A stretch of DNA of 64,000 bases from Cognatundibacterium jejuense. GTDB lineage: Bacteria; Pseudomonadota; Gammaproteobacteria; Burkholderiales; Burkholderiaceae_D. The translations under genes were made by a program, and so were the position numbers. The notes under the pieces were generated by a model. It did not search any database and was not told where the DNA came from. It was given only the letters and a program-made list of their open reading frames with translations. The stretch covers positions 1 to 64,000 of the forward strand of contig NZ_JACOFV010000010.1 of assembly GCF_014284255.1 (NCBI RefSeq). The letters run 5' to 3'. Below are positions 25,021 through 34,835 of this stretch, piece by piece; the first letter of the stretch is position 1; every line of letters starts with the position of its first letter.

Positions 25021-26787
25021 ATGGCGTCATTTACTTTGCAAGGCATCCCAGTTTCTCGCGGTATTGCGATAGGCAGGGCACATCTCTTACGTCCTGCTGC
25101 ATTGGATGTTGAACATTACCTCGTTGCCCAGGAACAGGTTGAGGCAGAAGTATTACGTTTGCAGGCTGCCATTGCGCAGGTGCATAAAGAATTGCAATCG
25201 ATCTGGGCAGATCTGCCCCAAGATGCACCGACAGAGCTTGGTGCATTTATTGACGTTCATGTCCTCATTTTGTCTGACCCTATGGTGTCGGAAGCACCGC
25301 TCGATATCATCCGCTCGCGTCATTACAATGCTGAATGGGCGCTGGTTACCCAGGTAGACGAACTATCTGCACAGTTTGATGAAATTGAAGATGAATATTT
25401 GCGTGAACGTAAGGCTGATATTCAACAAGTTGCTGAACGTATTTTGAAGGTGCTGACTGGTAGCGCCAATTCTGTTCCACGTTCTGATGGCATCGATGAG
25501 CGCAGCGCCAATATGATCGTCGTCGCCAGAGATATATCTCCGGCGGATATGATGCAATTTCGTGATGTCGCGTTTGCCGGTTTTGTGACCGACGAAGGTG
25601 GTCAGAATTCGCATACCGCGATTGTTTCGCGTAGCCTCGGCATTCCAGCCGTGGTCGGTATGGGCAATGCTTCACATCTGATTGAGCAAGACGATTGGTT
25701 GATTATCGATAGCGATGCCGGTGTGGTGATTGTGGCGCCGACCTCTTTGGTGTTGGAACAATATCGCGAACGTCAGGTTCTTCTGCAAAAGCAGAGAAAA
25801 AAATTAGGCAAGCTGAAAAAAACGCCAGCGATAACCCAGGATGGCGTAGAAGTGACCTTGCTTGCTAATATTGAATTGCCCGAAGATGCAGCGCATGCGC
25901 TGGACGCAGGAGCGAGCGGTGTGGGTTTGTTCCGTTCCGAATTTTTGTTTATGGAACGCAGTGGGCAAGAGCACAAACTGCCAAGCGAAGAAGAGCAATT
26001 TGAAGCATATCGCGCTGCCGTATTAGGCATGAAAGGCCGTCCCGTCACAATACGTACGCTTGACGTTGGCGCTGACAAACCGCTCGATACGACAGAACAC
26101 AATATTCTAAATCCTGCACTTGGATTACGTGCAATCCGTTATTGCCTGACCGAGCCACAATTATTTTTGACGCAATTACGCGCGATTTTGCGTGCCTCTG
26201 CTTTTGGCCCAGTCAAGATTTTGATACCGATGATGGCGCATAGTTTTGAAATCGACCAGACCTTGAACCTGATTGCTCAGGCCAAAAAAGAATTACAGGC
26301 TGAATCAAAAGAGTTCGATGCCAACGTACCAGTCGGAGCGATGATAGAAATTCCTGCCGCAGCATTGGCTTTGCCTATGTTTGTCAAAAAACTCGATTTC
26401 CTGTCGATAGGTACCAATGATTTGATTCAATATACGCTGGCGATTGATCGTGCCGATCACGAAGTGGCGCATCTGTATGACGATTTGCACCCCGCTATTT
26501 TGCAGCTCTTGCATACCATCGTTACGACTGCGGAGAAAGCTGAAATTCCAGTCTCGATTTGTGGCGGCATGGCGGGTGATGTGCGCCTGACCCGCTTGCT
26601 GACAGGCATGGGTTTTCGCGAATTATCGATGCCAGCGGCACTATTGCCAGAAATTAAACAGGCAATTTTGAACACCCATCTGGAAAACGTACAGCCGTAT
26701 GTAAAAAAGATCTTACGCAGTTACGAACCCGTCGTGATACGTGAGACGCTGGCTGCGATGGAAATGCTTGGGCAGACCGTACATTGA
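25021..26787 (+). CDS. ptsI: Phosphoenolpyruvate-protein phosphotransferase (enzyme I)
   Basis: A 588-residue enzyme I, which moves phosphate from phosphoenolpyruvate to HPr. The N-terminal domain holds the active histidine in GGQNSHTAIVSRSLGIPAVVG (shown in part: GGQNSHTAIVSR), near residue 200. The C-terminal PEP-binding barrel has GVGLFRSEFLFM, TLDVGADKPL, IGTNDLIQYTLAIDR and the catalytic SICGGMAGD. Length is normal and no domain is missing. It is the last gene of the IIA-HPr-EI set; the gap to metX holds a riboswitch candidate. Confidence 0.96.
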   Translation: MASFTLQGIPVSRGIAIGRAHLLRPAALDVEHYLVAQEQVEAEVLRLQAAIAQVHKELQSIWADLPQDAPTELGAFIDVHVLILSDPMVSEAPLDIIRSRHYNAEWALVTQVDELSAQFDEIEDEYLRERKADIQQVAERILKVLTGSANSVPRSDGIDERSANMIVVARDISPADMMQFRDVAFAGFVTDEGGQNSHTAIVSRSLGIPAVVGMGNASHLIEQDDWLIIDSDAGVVIVAPTSLVLEQYRERQVLLQKQRKKLGKLKKTPAITQDGVEVTLLANIELPEDAAHALDAGASGVGLFRSEFLFMERSGQEHKLPSEEEQFEAYRAAVLGMKGRPVTIRTLDVGADKPLDTTEHNILNPALGLRAIRYCLTEPQLFLTQLRAILRASAFGPVKILIPMMAHSFEIDQTLNLIAQAKKELQAESKEFDANVPVGAMIEIPAAALALPMFVKKLDFLSIGTNDLIQYTLAIDRADHEVAHLYDDLHPAILQLLHTIVTTAEKAEIPVSICGGMAGDVRLTRLLTGMGFRELSMPAALLPEIKQAILNTHLENVQPYVKKILRSYEPVVIRETLAAMEMLGQTVH

Positions 26788-26908
26788 TCAATAGGGTGAT
26801 CGCCAAGGACGTTGTACGCTTGCAGATTGAGGTTTGACGTCAGCGGTAGACTTGGTTATGCTTAGCAACTAAGAATTTGAAAACGTTGCATAAAATTTAG
26901 GAATAATC

Positions 26909-26930
26909 CGCTGACTGGTTTTTGTCAGCG
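26909..26930 (+). other. Perfect hairpin in the ptsI-metX gap
   Basis: CGCTGAC (26909-26915) and GTCAGCG (26924-26930) form a perfect 7-base stem with loop TGGTTTTT. No T run follows, so it is not a standard terminator. It may be part of an operator or a weak ptsI 3' end structure. Confidence 0.5.
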
Positions 26931-26970
26931 ATGCAATGCAGGTTCTTTATAACAAATTTGATGTAAAAAA

Positions 26971-27044
26971 GTGCGCCGATTTGAAAATCAGCTTGCGGGC
27001 GCGGTCTGGACGTTTCAGACAATAAATACGGCTAAAGCGAGCTT
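26971..27044 (+). promoter_or_regulatory. SAM-II (SAM-alpha) riboswitch candidate
   Basis: The layout fits the H-type pseudoknot of SAM-II. P1 pairs GCGCC (26973-26977) with GGCGC (26998-27002). The P1 loop starts with the conserved GATTTG (26978-26983) and holds AGCTTGC (26990-26996), which pairs with GCGAGCT (27037-27043) in the tail to make P2. The conserved TAAA and GCTAAAGC blocks are at 27023-27026 and 27031-27038. A small extra hairpin GTCTG/CAGAC (27004-27008, 27016-27020) is inserted before the AATAAA segment. The next gene is metX, the classic target. Start of metX is about 90 bases downstream, so control is unlikely to be by simple masking of the ribosome site. Confidence 0.75.
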
Positions 27045-27107
27045 GAATGCAGCTTTTCTCTCTTCCACATTCAGCCCACCTTTTAGCCTTCCTTGATTTT
27101 TTTTGAA

Positions 27108-27121
27108 CGAGAAATTTCTCG
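27108..27121. promoter_or_regulatory. 14-bp perfect palindrome before metX
   Basis: CGAGAAATTTCTCG lies directly before the metX ribosome site (GGAAG at 27124-27128). It could be a small mRNA hairpin that limits ribosome access, or a protein-binding site. Its GAGAAA can also pair with TTTCTC in the leader at about 27055, so alternative folds are possible. Confidence 0.5.
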
Positions 27122-27133
27122 ATGGAAGTGTGT

Positions 27134-28285
27134 ATGTCAGTTTCACCTCAATCTATTGGTGCTGTTACACCACAAGCGTTTTTTTTCGAGCAGGCGTTGC
27201 CACTACAAAGTGGTGCCAGTATCGCTGAATATACCTTGATGGTAGAAACGTATGGCAGCCTGAATGCCGATAAATCGAATGCCGTTTTGATTTGCCACGC
27301 CCTAAATGCATCGCACCATGTGGCCGGTTATTATGCCGACGACCCTAAGAATATTGGTTGGTGGGACAATATGGTCGGCCCCGGAAAGCCAGTCGATACC
27401 AATCGTTTTTTTGTGATCGGCATCAATAATTTAGGTTCCTGTTTTGGCTCTACTGGCCCTATGCATAACAATCCGAATACTGGTAAGCCGTATGGGGCAG
27501 ATTTTCCGGTAGTGACGGTCGAAGATTGGGTCAATGCTCAGGCGCGGGTTGCCGATCAATTGGGGATCCAGCAGTTTGCCGCGGTGATGGGTGGTTCATT
27601 GGGAGGTATGCAGGCCTTGGCCTGGAGTATTCTGTACCCGGATCGCCTCCAACATTGTGTGGTGATTGCCTCCACACCCAAGTTGTCGGCGCAAAATATT
27701 GCCTTCAATGATGTCGCACGACAGGCGATATTGACCGATCCGGATTTTCACGGCGGCGATTTTTATGCGCATGGTGTGGTGCCCCGCAACGGCTTACGAG
27801 TCGCTCGGATGATAGGTCACATCACCTACCTGTCCGATGACGATATGGCGGAAAAATTTGGCCGTGATCTCAAGTCTGGTGACTATCAATTTGGTTATGG
27901 CGTTGATTTTGAAATCGAATCGTATTTGCGTTATCAGGGCGATAAATTCTCTGATTATTTTGATGCTAATACGTATTTGCTGATCACCAAAGCACTCGAT
28001 TATTTTGATCCGGCACGCCATACAAATGGTGACTTAAGTAAGGCACTGGGGAATACAAAAGCACAGTTCTTATTGGCATCGTTCACGACGGATTGGCGTT
28101 TCTCTCCAGAACGTAGCCGTGAAATTGTGCGTGCTTTAATCACAAATAAACGTACAGTCAGCTATGCGGAAATTGATGCTCCACATGGTCACGATGCTTT
28201 CCTGCTTGATGATGCGCGCTATCTGAATTTAATCGCAGCGTACTTCGATCGCATCGACGCACAATTGCAAGGAACATCCGTATGA
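27134..28285 (+). CDS. metX: Homoserine O-acyltransferase
   Basis: Acylates homoserine at the start of methionine synthesis. The 383-residue alpha/beta-hydrolase has the nucleophile elbow [13 protein letters not shown], the oxyanion region [16 protein letters not shown], and the catalytic His in [12 protein letters not shown] near the end. In proteobacteria such MetX proteins often use succinyl-CoA (MetXS) although they look like the acetyl type; the acyl donor is not certain. Start 27134 has GGAAG 5 bases before it; an ATG at 27122 lies at the edge of the palindrome. Its stop overlaps metW by 4 bases (ATGA), so the two are coupled. Control is probably by the riboswitch upstream. Confidence 0.93.
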   Translation: MSVSPQSIGAVTPQAFFFEQALPLQSGASIAEYTLMVETYGSLNADKSNAVLICHALNASHHVAGYYADDPKNIGWWDNMVGPGKPVDTNRFFVIGINNLGSCFGSTGPMHNNPNTGKPYGADFPVVTVEDWVNAQARVADQLGIQQFAAVMGGSLGGMQALAWSILYPDRLQHCVVIASTPKLSAQNIAFNDVARQAILTDPDFHGGDFYAHGVVPRNGLRVARMIGHITYLSDDDMAEKFGRDLKSGDYQFGYGVDFEIESYLRYQGDKFSDYFDANTYLLITKALDYFDPARHTNGDLSKALGNTKAQFLLASFTTDWRFSPERSREIVRALITNKRTVSYAEIDAPHGHDAFLLDDARYLNLIAAYFDRIDAQLQGTSV

Positions 28286-28890
28286 ATTTTTCAGAATTAA
28301 ATCAACTACGCCCCGATCTTGCATTTATTGCCGACTGGATTAAACCTGATACGCATGTACTTGACGTTGGTTGTGGCGACGGCGTGATGCTCGATTATCT
28401 GCAATCGGATAAGCATTGCATTGGTTATGGGATTGAGATCGCTGACGACAAAGTGTTGGCGTGTACGAAGCGACATATCAATGTGATTCAGCAAGACATG
28501 GAAAACGGCCTGAGCATGTTTGATGATAATGCTTTTGATACCGTGTTATGTCTGAATTCTTTGCAGATGATGAAACATGTGGAAGCCTTGCTGCGCGATA
28601 TTGCACGGGTTGGTAGAGACGCGATCGTCTCGTTCCCCAACTTTGGTTATTGGCCGCACCGCACCGCGTTATTCATGGGAAAAATGCCGGTTTCCAAATC
28701 TTTACCTTACCAATGGTATGACACCCCAAACGTGCGCTGTGCAACGATTTATGACTTCGCAGAGTTAGCCAACGAAGTCGGACTAGAAGTCCTGGAGTGC
28801 GTGGCTTTGCATGAAGGAAAACCAGTGCATGTATTGCCGAACTGGCGCGGTAGTCTGGCGGTATTTCGTTTGCGCAAACGAAGTGCCTAA
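28282..28890 (+). CDS. metW: MetW methyltransferase-like protein
   Basis: A 202-residue class I methyltransferase-fold protein with the SAM motif [16 protein letters not shown] near residues 25-40. MetW is the standard partner of MetX in many proteobacteria and is needed for full MetX activity. The ATGA overlap with metX shows translational coupling. Length and order fit the family well. Confidence 0.95.
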   Translation: MNFSELNQLRPDLAFIADWIKPDTHVLDVGCGDGVMLDYLQSDKHCIGYGIEIADDKVLACTKRHINVIQQDMENGLSMFDDNAFDTVLCLNSLQMMKHVEALLRDIARVGRDAIVSFPNFGYWPHRTALFMGKMPVSKSLPYQWYDTPNVRCATIYDFAELANEVGLEVLECVALHEGKPVHVLPNWRGSLAVFRLRKRSA

Positions 28891-28973
28891 GTGGCTTTCG
28901 TTGAGGCTGAGGTTGCCCTTTGGTGTAATGATTCTGCTACCATCTTAGTATCAATTATTTACGGTGCTTGGTC

Positions 28974-29891
28974 ATGAAATTTGTTTCACCATCAATGTCG
29001 TCATGGGTTTTGCTTGGCCTGTTCGTGTGTAGTGTTGTCAGTGCTCCATTTTCCGTAGCACAAGATGCACCACGTGACGACGGCGTGAAGGTGGGGGGGA
29101 TGTCATGGGCACGCAATTTTGTGCCAAAAGGCGCTCTCGAACAACAAGCGGCTATGCAATACGCGCAGGTCATCCAACAGGCGCAGCAAGCACGTGCGCT
29201 TGGCCCGGATGACTTCCCGCAAGTGGTTCGTTTGCGTACCATCGCCAATAAATTAATTCCATACACTTTGAGCTGGAATGCCCGTTCCAAGAACTGGAAA
29301 TGGGAAGTCAATTTACTCGCCTCTAAACAAGTCAATGCCTACTGCATGCCGGGTGGAAAAATTGCGTTTTATTCTGGCATCCTCGATACACTGAAACTAA
29401 CTGACGATGAAGTCGCTATTGTAATAGGGCATGAGATTGCCCATGCCTTGCGTGAGCATGGTGCTGAACGTGAAGGCAAAGCGAGGATTGCAAACTTTGG
29501 CGTACAGTTGGCGGAGATTTTTGCCGGTTTGAAAGGTTACGATACGCGTGTTGCTGGTGCCGCGGCAGGAACTCTCGCAAAGGTTGGTATGTTGGCTTTC
29601 TCGCGGCAAGACGAAACCGAAGCAGATATTGTCGGCCTTGATATCGCCGCACGTGCTGGTTACGATCCGCGCGCCGGTATTGTGCTGTGGCAAAAAATGG
29701 GCATGATTAATAAATCTGCACCACCGCAATGGTTATCGACGCATCCTGCAGGAAATAACCGGATTGCTGAAATTCAAAAACACTTGCCGGAAGTCATGCC
29801 TCTATATGCTAAGGCCCATGGTTTTAATGTCAATCAGCTTGCACCATATCGTCCGAACGTAAAGGGCATCGAACCAGTGACTTATCCCTGA
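28974..29891 (+). CDS. Exported M48-family metallopeptidase
   Basis: A 305-residue peptidase with a signal peptide (about 1-30, ending SVAQD). The zinc motif HEIAHALREH lies near residue 153, the third ligand is in DETEADIVGLDIAARAGYDP near residues 218-237, and the STHPAGNNRI motif near 263 is typical of the LoiP/BepA-like periplasmic M48 group. It probably degrades or checks outer-membrane proteins. An upstream TTG at 28968 is possible; the ATG at 28974 begins a normal signal peptide. It is a single gene between metW and a long spacer. Confidence 0.88.
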   Translation: MKFVSPSMSSWVLLGLFVCSVVSAPFSVAQDAPRDDGVKVGGMSWARNFVPKGALEQQAAMQYAQVIQQAQQARALGPDDFPQVVRLRTIANKLIPYTLSWNARSKNWKWEVNLLASKQVNAYCMPGGKIAFYSGILDTLKLTDDEVAIVIGHEIAHALREHGAEREGKARIANFGVQLAEIFAGLKGYDTRVAGAAAGTLAKVGMLAFSRQDETEADIVGLDIAARAGYDPRAGIVLWQKMGMINKSAPPQWLSTHPAGNNRIAEIQKHLPEVMPLYAKAHGFNVNQLAPYRPNVKGIEPVTYP

Positions 29892-30509
29892 ACAGGACAA
29901 TCATGATTATGACAGCGTATATTTCCAAAAAGAAATACTGTCAAATATCGTAATGTTTCATGGTGCTACTAGTTGTTACCTATTTTCATCTCCTTAAGGT
30001 AAAAACTTGGTCAAAAATTACTTTTGTGGCTTGTTTGTGACACTTTTTAGTCAATTTCCTAGTTCTGTCATCATCCTTTCATAATTGGATGTAACACTCT
30101 GCAAGATTCAGAAAACTTCTGTGATAGACTTTTTCGTATATCGATATATCTAATTCGTAAGAATTTGTAATTTTATAAATTCTTTTTAATAGTGAATATC
30201 GCACAAAATAGACGAATTTATACCTTCGTCTGTTTTTTTTACCAAATAAGCAATCGTTTGCGCAATATCGACGGAACAATCCACAATCATTGTAGCAATC
30301 GTTTGCGCGTTGAAACGACGATCTCAGTAATAGGCGATATCACGGTCCGCGAATAGTTGTATTAAGGCAATAAAACTAATAGATCTGGCAAACATGTGTG
30401 GTGAAGGAAATGTGATCAAGCTAGCTCTATTGCTTGAAACCACATACCAGGTTTGATGCAAATTTAAAATTAATTATTATTTATCTAAAATCTGATCAGG
30501 GAGCAGTCA
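29892..30509. other. Long AT-rich spacer before the TonB receptor gene
   Basis: About 620 bases, AT-rich, with no gene seen. It carries two identical LacI-type operator candidates (listed separately) and a good ribosome site GGGAGC before the receptor start. Several T-rich runs lie at 29985-30240. Confidence 0.6.
30249..30308. promoter_or_regulatory. Two LacI-family operator candidates
   Basis: The 15-base sequence AGCAATCGTTTGCGC occurs twice, at 30249-30263 and 30294-30308, exactly 45 bases apart. Its core GCAATCGTTTGC is a near-palindrome with the central CG flanked by AA-N and N-TT, the form known for LacI/GalR-family operators. The 45-base spacing is about four helical turns and would suit cooperative binding or looping. 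They lie about 200 bases before the TonB-receptor start. No LacI-type gene is in the window. Confidence 0.7.
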
Positions 30510-32906
30510 ATGAAACAAACCGCTAAATCGTCAGCGTTGATGCCACGCATGTCGATGGTCGCTATTGCATGCCAATTGGTATGTATGAGTATGTCTTCTG
30601 CCTATGCTGCAGAAGCGACACAAACAAACAATGATCCAATTGATTCCAAACAAGTGACTATTACTGGCAAAAAAGTCGGTATGGGCTTGATGGTGCAAGA
30701 AAACGCGCCAAAAGCCCGTAGCACGATTACTGCCGAAGAAATCTCAAAACAACGCCCGACAGGCAATGCCTATGAAGCGCTGGAATTGATGCCTGCGGTT
30801 AATAGCTACAACTACGATGCGACTGGTTTGTTCGGCGGTGGTTTGACACTGCGCGGCTTCAACAGCGATCAAATTGGTGCCACGATTAACGGCGTACCAG
30901 TGAATGATTCAGGTAACTTCGCGGTATATCCACAAGAATTCATCGATCCGGAAAATACGTGCACACAATTCGTGACACAAGGCTCTACTGACGTTGACTC
31001 ACCACAAATCGGTGCAACTGGTGGTAACTTCGGTATCACAACTTGTGACCCATCCAAAGAACGACGTTTCCACGTTGCGCAAACGATCGGTGAACTGAAT
31101 ATGTACAAAACCTACATGCGCTATGACACAGGCTTGTGGGAAGATGGTAAATCTCGTTTCTTTATCTCTGCGTCTCAAGCTCACACTGACAAGTGGAAAG
31201 GTCTCGGACAAGCAAACCGTGATCACGTAGATATGGGCTATCGTACTGACATGGATCGCTTTAATTCTATCAGCGCTACAGTGTTGATGAATCGTGCAAA
31301 AAATAACAACATTTACAATCCGACGTTACCGGAATTGAATGCTAAGGGTTACACCTACGATTACGCAACGACATTCCCAGGTCATGCAACTCCAACACCA
31401 GGTAAAGACGTTGATCCTGCAACCCCTCCAGGCGCGGCTGCATACTACCAACTGTCACAAAATCCGTTCCAGAATGTGATTGCTTCCGCAACTGCAAAAT
31501 TCCGTGTCGGTGAAGATACAGATATCAAGATCGTACCTTACTACTGGTATGGTTTTGGCAATGGCGGCACGCAACAAAAAACCAAGACAGAGGCAGGTTC
31601 ATTCCTTCCAGCCGTGGTCGATCCTAAAACCGGTAAGACAACTTTGGTGGGTAATGTAGATTTGAATGGCGATGGCGACGTAAAAGACACCGTTATTGTT
31701 GCGACCGGTAGCGTGACACGTACGAATCGTCCTGGTGTTACTGCTTCTGTTACACACAATTTTGACAACCACCAAGTATTGGCTGGTTTCTGGTTCGAAC
31801 GTGCTGCACACGAGCAATTCGGTCCAATGAGTCTGGTCAGTAATGACGGCACAGCTAAAGACATTTGGTTCACAAATGGTCGCGTTTTACGCCAAGATGG
31901 TACGCCTTACCAATCACGCGACGTAAAAACGATCAGTACTGCATATCAGTTCTTTGCTCAAGATACAATCAACCTGATGAACGACAAGTTGTCTGTGAAT
32001 CTTGGTTTGCGTGCACCAACAATGAAGCGTGATTTCACTAACTACGCAAATGAGGCAGCACCAATTGGCTATACATTGAGCCGCAAGTACTCTGAGTTGT
32101 TGCCACAGTTGGGCGCTAGATATCAAATCGATAACGACAATCAAGTATTTGCCAGCTTGGCAAAGAACATGAAAGCACCGCCAAATTTTGTGTATCAAAA
32201 CTTGCCAGTGGTGAACGGTAGCCCAGTTTTAGCGAATAACGTCAAAACTGAAACTTCCTGGGATCTGGACGTTGGTTACCGCTTGCAAAGCGATAAATTG
32301 ACAGCGCAATTGACAGCGTATCAGATCAATTTCCGTGATCGTCAAGCAACAGCCTATGATCCAAATACACTGGTTGCTAGCTACACTAATATCGGCACGG
32401 TAAAAACGCACGGCTTTGAAGCTGAATTGGGTAATACACCAATCAATGGCTGGTCCTTCTACGGATCTTTTGGTTACGCGAAGAGTGAAATCCAAAGTGA
32501 TTTGGTTGTGAGCGCCACAGCTACTTTGCCAACTGCTGGTAAAAACATGACCTTGGTTCCTGAGCGCAAAGCTGGCTTAAGCGTTCAATATGAAACAGGC
32601 GTTTGGTATACACGTTTGAAAGCCAAATACACTAGCAGCCAATGGGCAACAATGGTTAACGATGAGTTAGTGCCTGCTTACACGTTATTGGGTCTGGATG
32701 CTGGTTATCAATTCCCAAATTATGGCTGGATGAAAAAACCAACCTTGCGTTTGAATGTCAGCAACTTGACGAACAAGCAATATCGTAACCCATCTAGTTT
32801 CAACGTAACAAATGCGGTAGCTACGCCAACTTACGCAAAACAAAATGTTAACTACTATGTTGGTGCACCACGCTTTACTTCAGTCACGTTCTCTGTTGAT
32901 TACTAA
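30510..32906 (+). CDS. TonB-dependent outer-membrane receptor
   Basis: A 798-residue receptor. The signal peptide (about 1-34, ending AYAAEA) is followed by a plug domain with PTGNAYEALELMPAVNSY, LTLRGFNSDQIGATINGVPVND (shown in part: LRGFNSDQIGATINGV) and a Cys-containing loop ENTCTQFVTQGSTDVDSP. The 22-strand barrel ends in the aromatic FSVDY terminus needed for assembly. It would import a bulky substrate with TonB-ExbB-ExbD energy. The upstream LacI-type sites point to a sugar or glycan-derived ligand rather than iron, which is inference. No transporter or hydrolase partner is adjacent. Confidence 0.92.
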   Translation: MKQTAKSSALMPRMSMVAIACQLVCMSMSSAYAAEATQTNNDPIDSKQVTITGKKVGMGLMVQENAPKARSTITAEEISKQRPTGNAYEALELMPAVNSYNYDATGLFGGGLTLRGFNSDQIGATINGVPVNDSGNFAVYPQEFIDPENTCTQFVTQGSTDVDSPQIGATGGNFGITTCDPSKERRFHVAQTIGELNMYKTYMRYDTGLWEDGKSRFFISASQAHTDKWKGLGQANRDHVDMGYRTDMDRFNSISATVLMNRAKNNNIYNPTLPELNAKGYTYDYATTFPGHATPTPGKDVDPATPPGAAAYYQLSQNPFQNVIASATAKFRVGEDTDIKIVPYYWYGFGNGGTQQKTKTEAGSFLPAVVDPKTGKTTLVGNVDLNGDGDVKDTVIVATGSVTRTNRPGVTASVTHNFDNHQVLAGFWFERAAHEQFGPMSLVSNDGTAKDIWFTNGRVLRQDGTPYQSRDVKTISTAYQFFAQDTINLMNDKLSVNLGLRAPTMKRDFTNYANEAAPIGYTLSRKYSELLPQLGARYQIDNDNQVFASLAKNMKAPPNFVYQNLPVVNGSPVLANNVKTETSWDLDVGYRLQSDKLTAQLTAYQINFRDRQATAYDPNTLVASYTNIGTVKTHGFEAELGNTPINGWSFYGSFGYAKSEIQSDLVVSATATLPTAGKNMTLVPERKAGLSVQYETGVWYTRLKAKYTSSQWATMVNDELVPAYTLLGLDAGYQFPNYGWMKKPTLRLNVSNLTNKQYRNPSSFNVTNAVATPTYAKQNVNYYVGAPRFTSVTFSVDY

Positions 32907-32960
32907 TCTGAAGACATGCATTTTGCTGTGACATAAACACAGCAAACTGTCTGACACTAG

Positions 32961-32998
32961 AAGGTCTGCGACAATGACATGTTGCAGACCTTTTTCTT
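32961..32998 (+). terminator. Terminator after the TonB receptor gene
   Basis: GGTCTGCGACA and TGTTGCAGACC pair (one G-T) around ATGACA, followed by TTTTTCTTT. It separates the receptor from the nucleotidase. Confidence 0.9.
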
Positions 32999-33026
32999 TA
33001 GCGAATGCTTTTTTACTTATCAGAAA

Positions 33027-34748
33027 ATGACATTGAAAAAAATTAAATCCATGAACGCTATTCAACGTATTTCGGCCTTGATGATCCTCGCTGGCTTGTC
33101 AGCTTGTGCCACTAGCAATTTCAGCCAGGGCACCAGATATGAAGACATTACAATCTTCAGCATCAATGATTTTCATGGCAATTTACAGGCTGATCAGCCA
33201 GTTCCATACCTTGCCAGCAAACCAGATGTCCAACACCCAGGTCAATTCATCAAAGTTCCTGCTGGTGGTTATGCTTATTTAGCGAGTAAGCTTAAAGAGC
33301 GTCGGGCGGCAGTGCACGCCAGTATTTTGGTTGGCGCTGGTGATTTGATGGGCGCTTCGCCGATGGGATCAGCATTACTTCAAGATGAACCGGTGATCGA
33401 AGCCTTGAATCAAATTAATCTCTCAGTGACCGCCGTCGGTAACCATGAATTTGATCGTGGCCCTGACGAATTGATGCGCAAAATTCAAGGTACTTGCCCA
33501 ACTAGTGGCTGCTCCTATATGGGTTTTCATGGTGCGAATTATGACTATCTTGGCGCAAATGTATATCAAGTGGGAAGCAACGCATCATGGCTGAAATCCT
33601 ATGTGATTCGCCAGGTCGGTGATGTAAAGGTCGGCTTTATTGGTGCCGTGACTTCCGACGTGCCCAATCTGGTTGCAGGCGATGCGGTCAAGCAGTTACG
33701 TTTTGAAGATGAAGCAAGCGCCATCAATCGTTATGTGCCCGAGTTACAAAAACAAGGCGTGAATGCCATCGTCGTGTTGATCCATGAAGGAGCGATGTAC
33801 AAAGGAAACGAGAATGATCCTAGCTATCGCTGCGAAGGCTTGCAGGGGCCGATTATTGACATCAGTAAAAAATTAGACAAAGCAATTAACCTGGTGGTTT
33901 CGGCACATTCACATCAAGGTTATACCTGCAAAATTGACGGTCGTTTAGTGGTACAAGGGCGTAGCTACGGCGCATTTTTGACAGAATCAACTTTAACAAT
34001 AGACAAACAAACTCATCAAGTCGTGAACGTCGTTGCAGTCAATCATCTGATCGATCAGCAGCAAATTACGGCCGATCCCATTGCACAAAAATTAGTCAAT
34101 CAAGTGACAACACAAACGGCAGCAATGCGTTTGCGGCCAGTGGTGACACTCAACAAACCGTTGCTACGAACAAGCGATGCTCAACATTTCGATAGTCCTT
34201 TGGGTGATGTCATTGCCGATGCACATTTGTATTTCGCGAGCCAACTTGGGAATGTAGATATCGCATTTATGAATCAAGGCGGTATTCGTAGCGATCTGCC
34301 CTCAGGCTCTCAAGCATCGCCGGTCAACATTACTTTCGGGGATATTTACGCCGTCCAGCCATTTGGAAATATGCTCATCAGGATGCAACTGAGTGGTGCA
34401 CAAATTATGGAAATTTTGCAGCAGCAATGGAGCGATAAAACCGCAAATGAGCCCAAAAAATTGTTTGCATCAGACTCGCTTTCCTATTCATGGAAACGAG
34501 GAGATGCTTCTGACATCCAAATCAGCAACGTCACAATTAAAGGTCAGCCACTGAACTTAAACCAAGAATACACCGTCGTCGCCAATAATTTTTTAGCTGA
34601 CGGTGGGGATGGTTTTAAAGTGTTTAAACAAGGTCGTAACCGTCAAATCATCGGGCGCGATCTCGATGCTTTGGAAGCCTACCTTGTTAGTCACGGCACA
34701 GCGATTGATCATGGTTTGAATTTGAACCGGGTCGAGCACAAACAATAA
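33027..34748 (+). CDS. Lipoprotein 5'-nucleotidase / metallophosphatase
   Basis: A 573-residue exported enzyme of the UshA-like family. A basic N terminus and hydrophobic stretch end in a lipobox LSAC (near residue 27). The metallophosphatase domain shows FSINDFHGNL, VGAGDLMGASPMGSA, GNHEFDRG and SAHSHQGYTC, giving the two-metal site. The C-terminal nucleotide-recognition domain has NQGGIRSDLPSG, FGDIYAVQPFGN and NFLADGGDGFKVF. It would dephosphorylate nucleotides in the periplasm for phosphate or nucleoside salvage. The start is uncertain: 33027 (MTLKKIKSM) or 33051. Confidence 0.9.
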   Translation: MTLKKIKSMNAIQRISALMILAGLSACATSNFSQGTRYEDITIFSINDFHGNLQADQPVPYLASKPDVQHPGQFIKVPAGGYAYLASKLKERRAAVHASILVGAGDLMGASPMGSALLQDEPVIEALNQINLSVTAVGNHEFDRGPDELMRKIQGTCPTSGCSYMGFHGANYDYLGANVYQVGSNASWLKSYVIRQVGDVKVGFIGAVTSDVPNLVAGDAVKQLRFEDEASAINRYVPELQKQGVNAIVVLIHEGAMYKGNENDPSYRCEGLQGPIIDISKKLDKAINLVVSAHSHQGYTCKIDGRLVVQGRSYGAFLTESTLTIDKQTHQVVNVVAVNHLIDQQQITADPIAQKLVNQVTTQTAAMRLRPVVTLNKPLLRTSDAQHFDSPLGDVIADAHLYFASQLGNVDIAFMNQGGIRSDLPSGSQASPVNITFGDIYAVQPFGNMLIRMQLSGAQIMEILQQQWSDKTANEPKKLFASDSLSYSWKRGDASDIQISNVTIKGQPLNLNQEYTVVANNFLADGGDGFKVFKQGRNRQIIGRDLDALEAYLVSHGTAIDHGLNLNRVEHKQ

Positions 34749-34764
34749 TTTGATCGGTAGATAA

Positions 34765-34795
34765 GCCATTCCTGCTAAAAAAACGCAGGAATGGC
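34765..34795. terminator. Inverted repeat between convergent genes
   Basis: GCCATTCCTGC (34765-34775) and GCAGGAATGGC (34785-34795) form a perfect 11-base stem with an A-rich loop. It lies between the nucleotidase and the opposing exonuclease III gene. The T run after it is poor in both directions, but position and stem suit a two-way transcription end. Confidence 0.65.
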
Positions 34796-34835
34796 AACCT
34801 TTATAGGGCGGTGGCAACCCGTGCTACAAAAAATT

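Noticed and set aside
24234-26787. A complete sugar-transport PTS
   Set aside because: Only IIA-Man, HPr and EI are present; no IIB, IIC or IID domain is encoded nearby, so a transport role is not supported.
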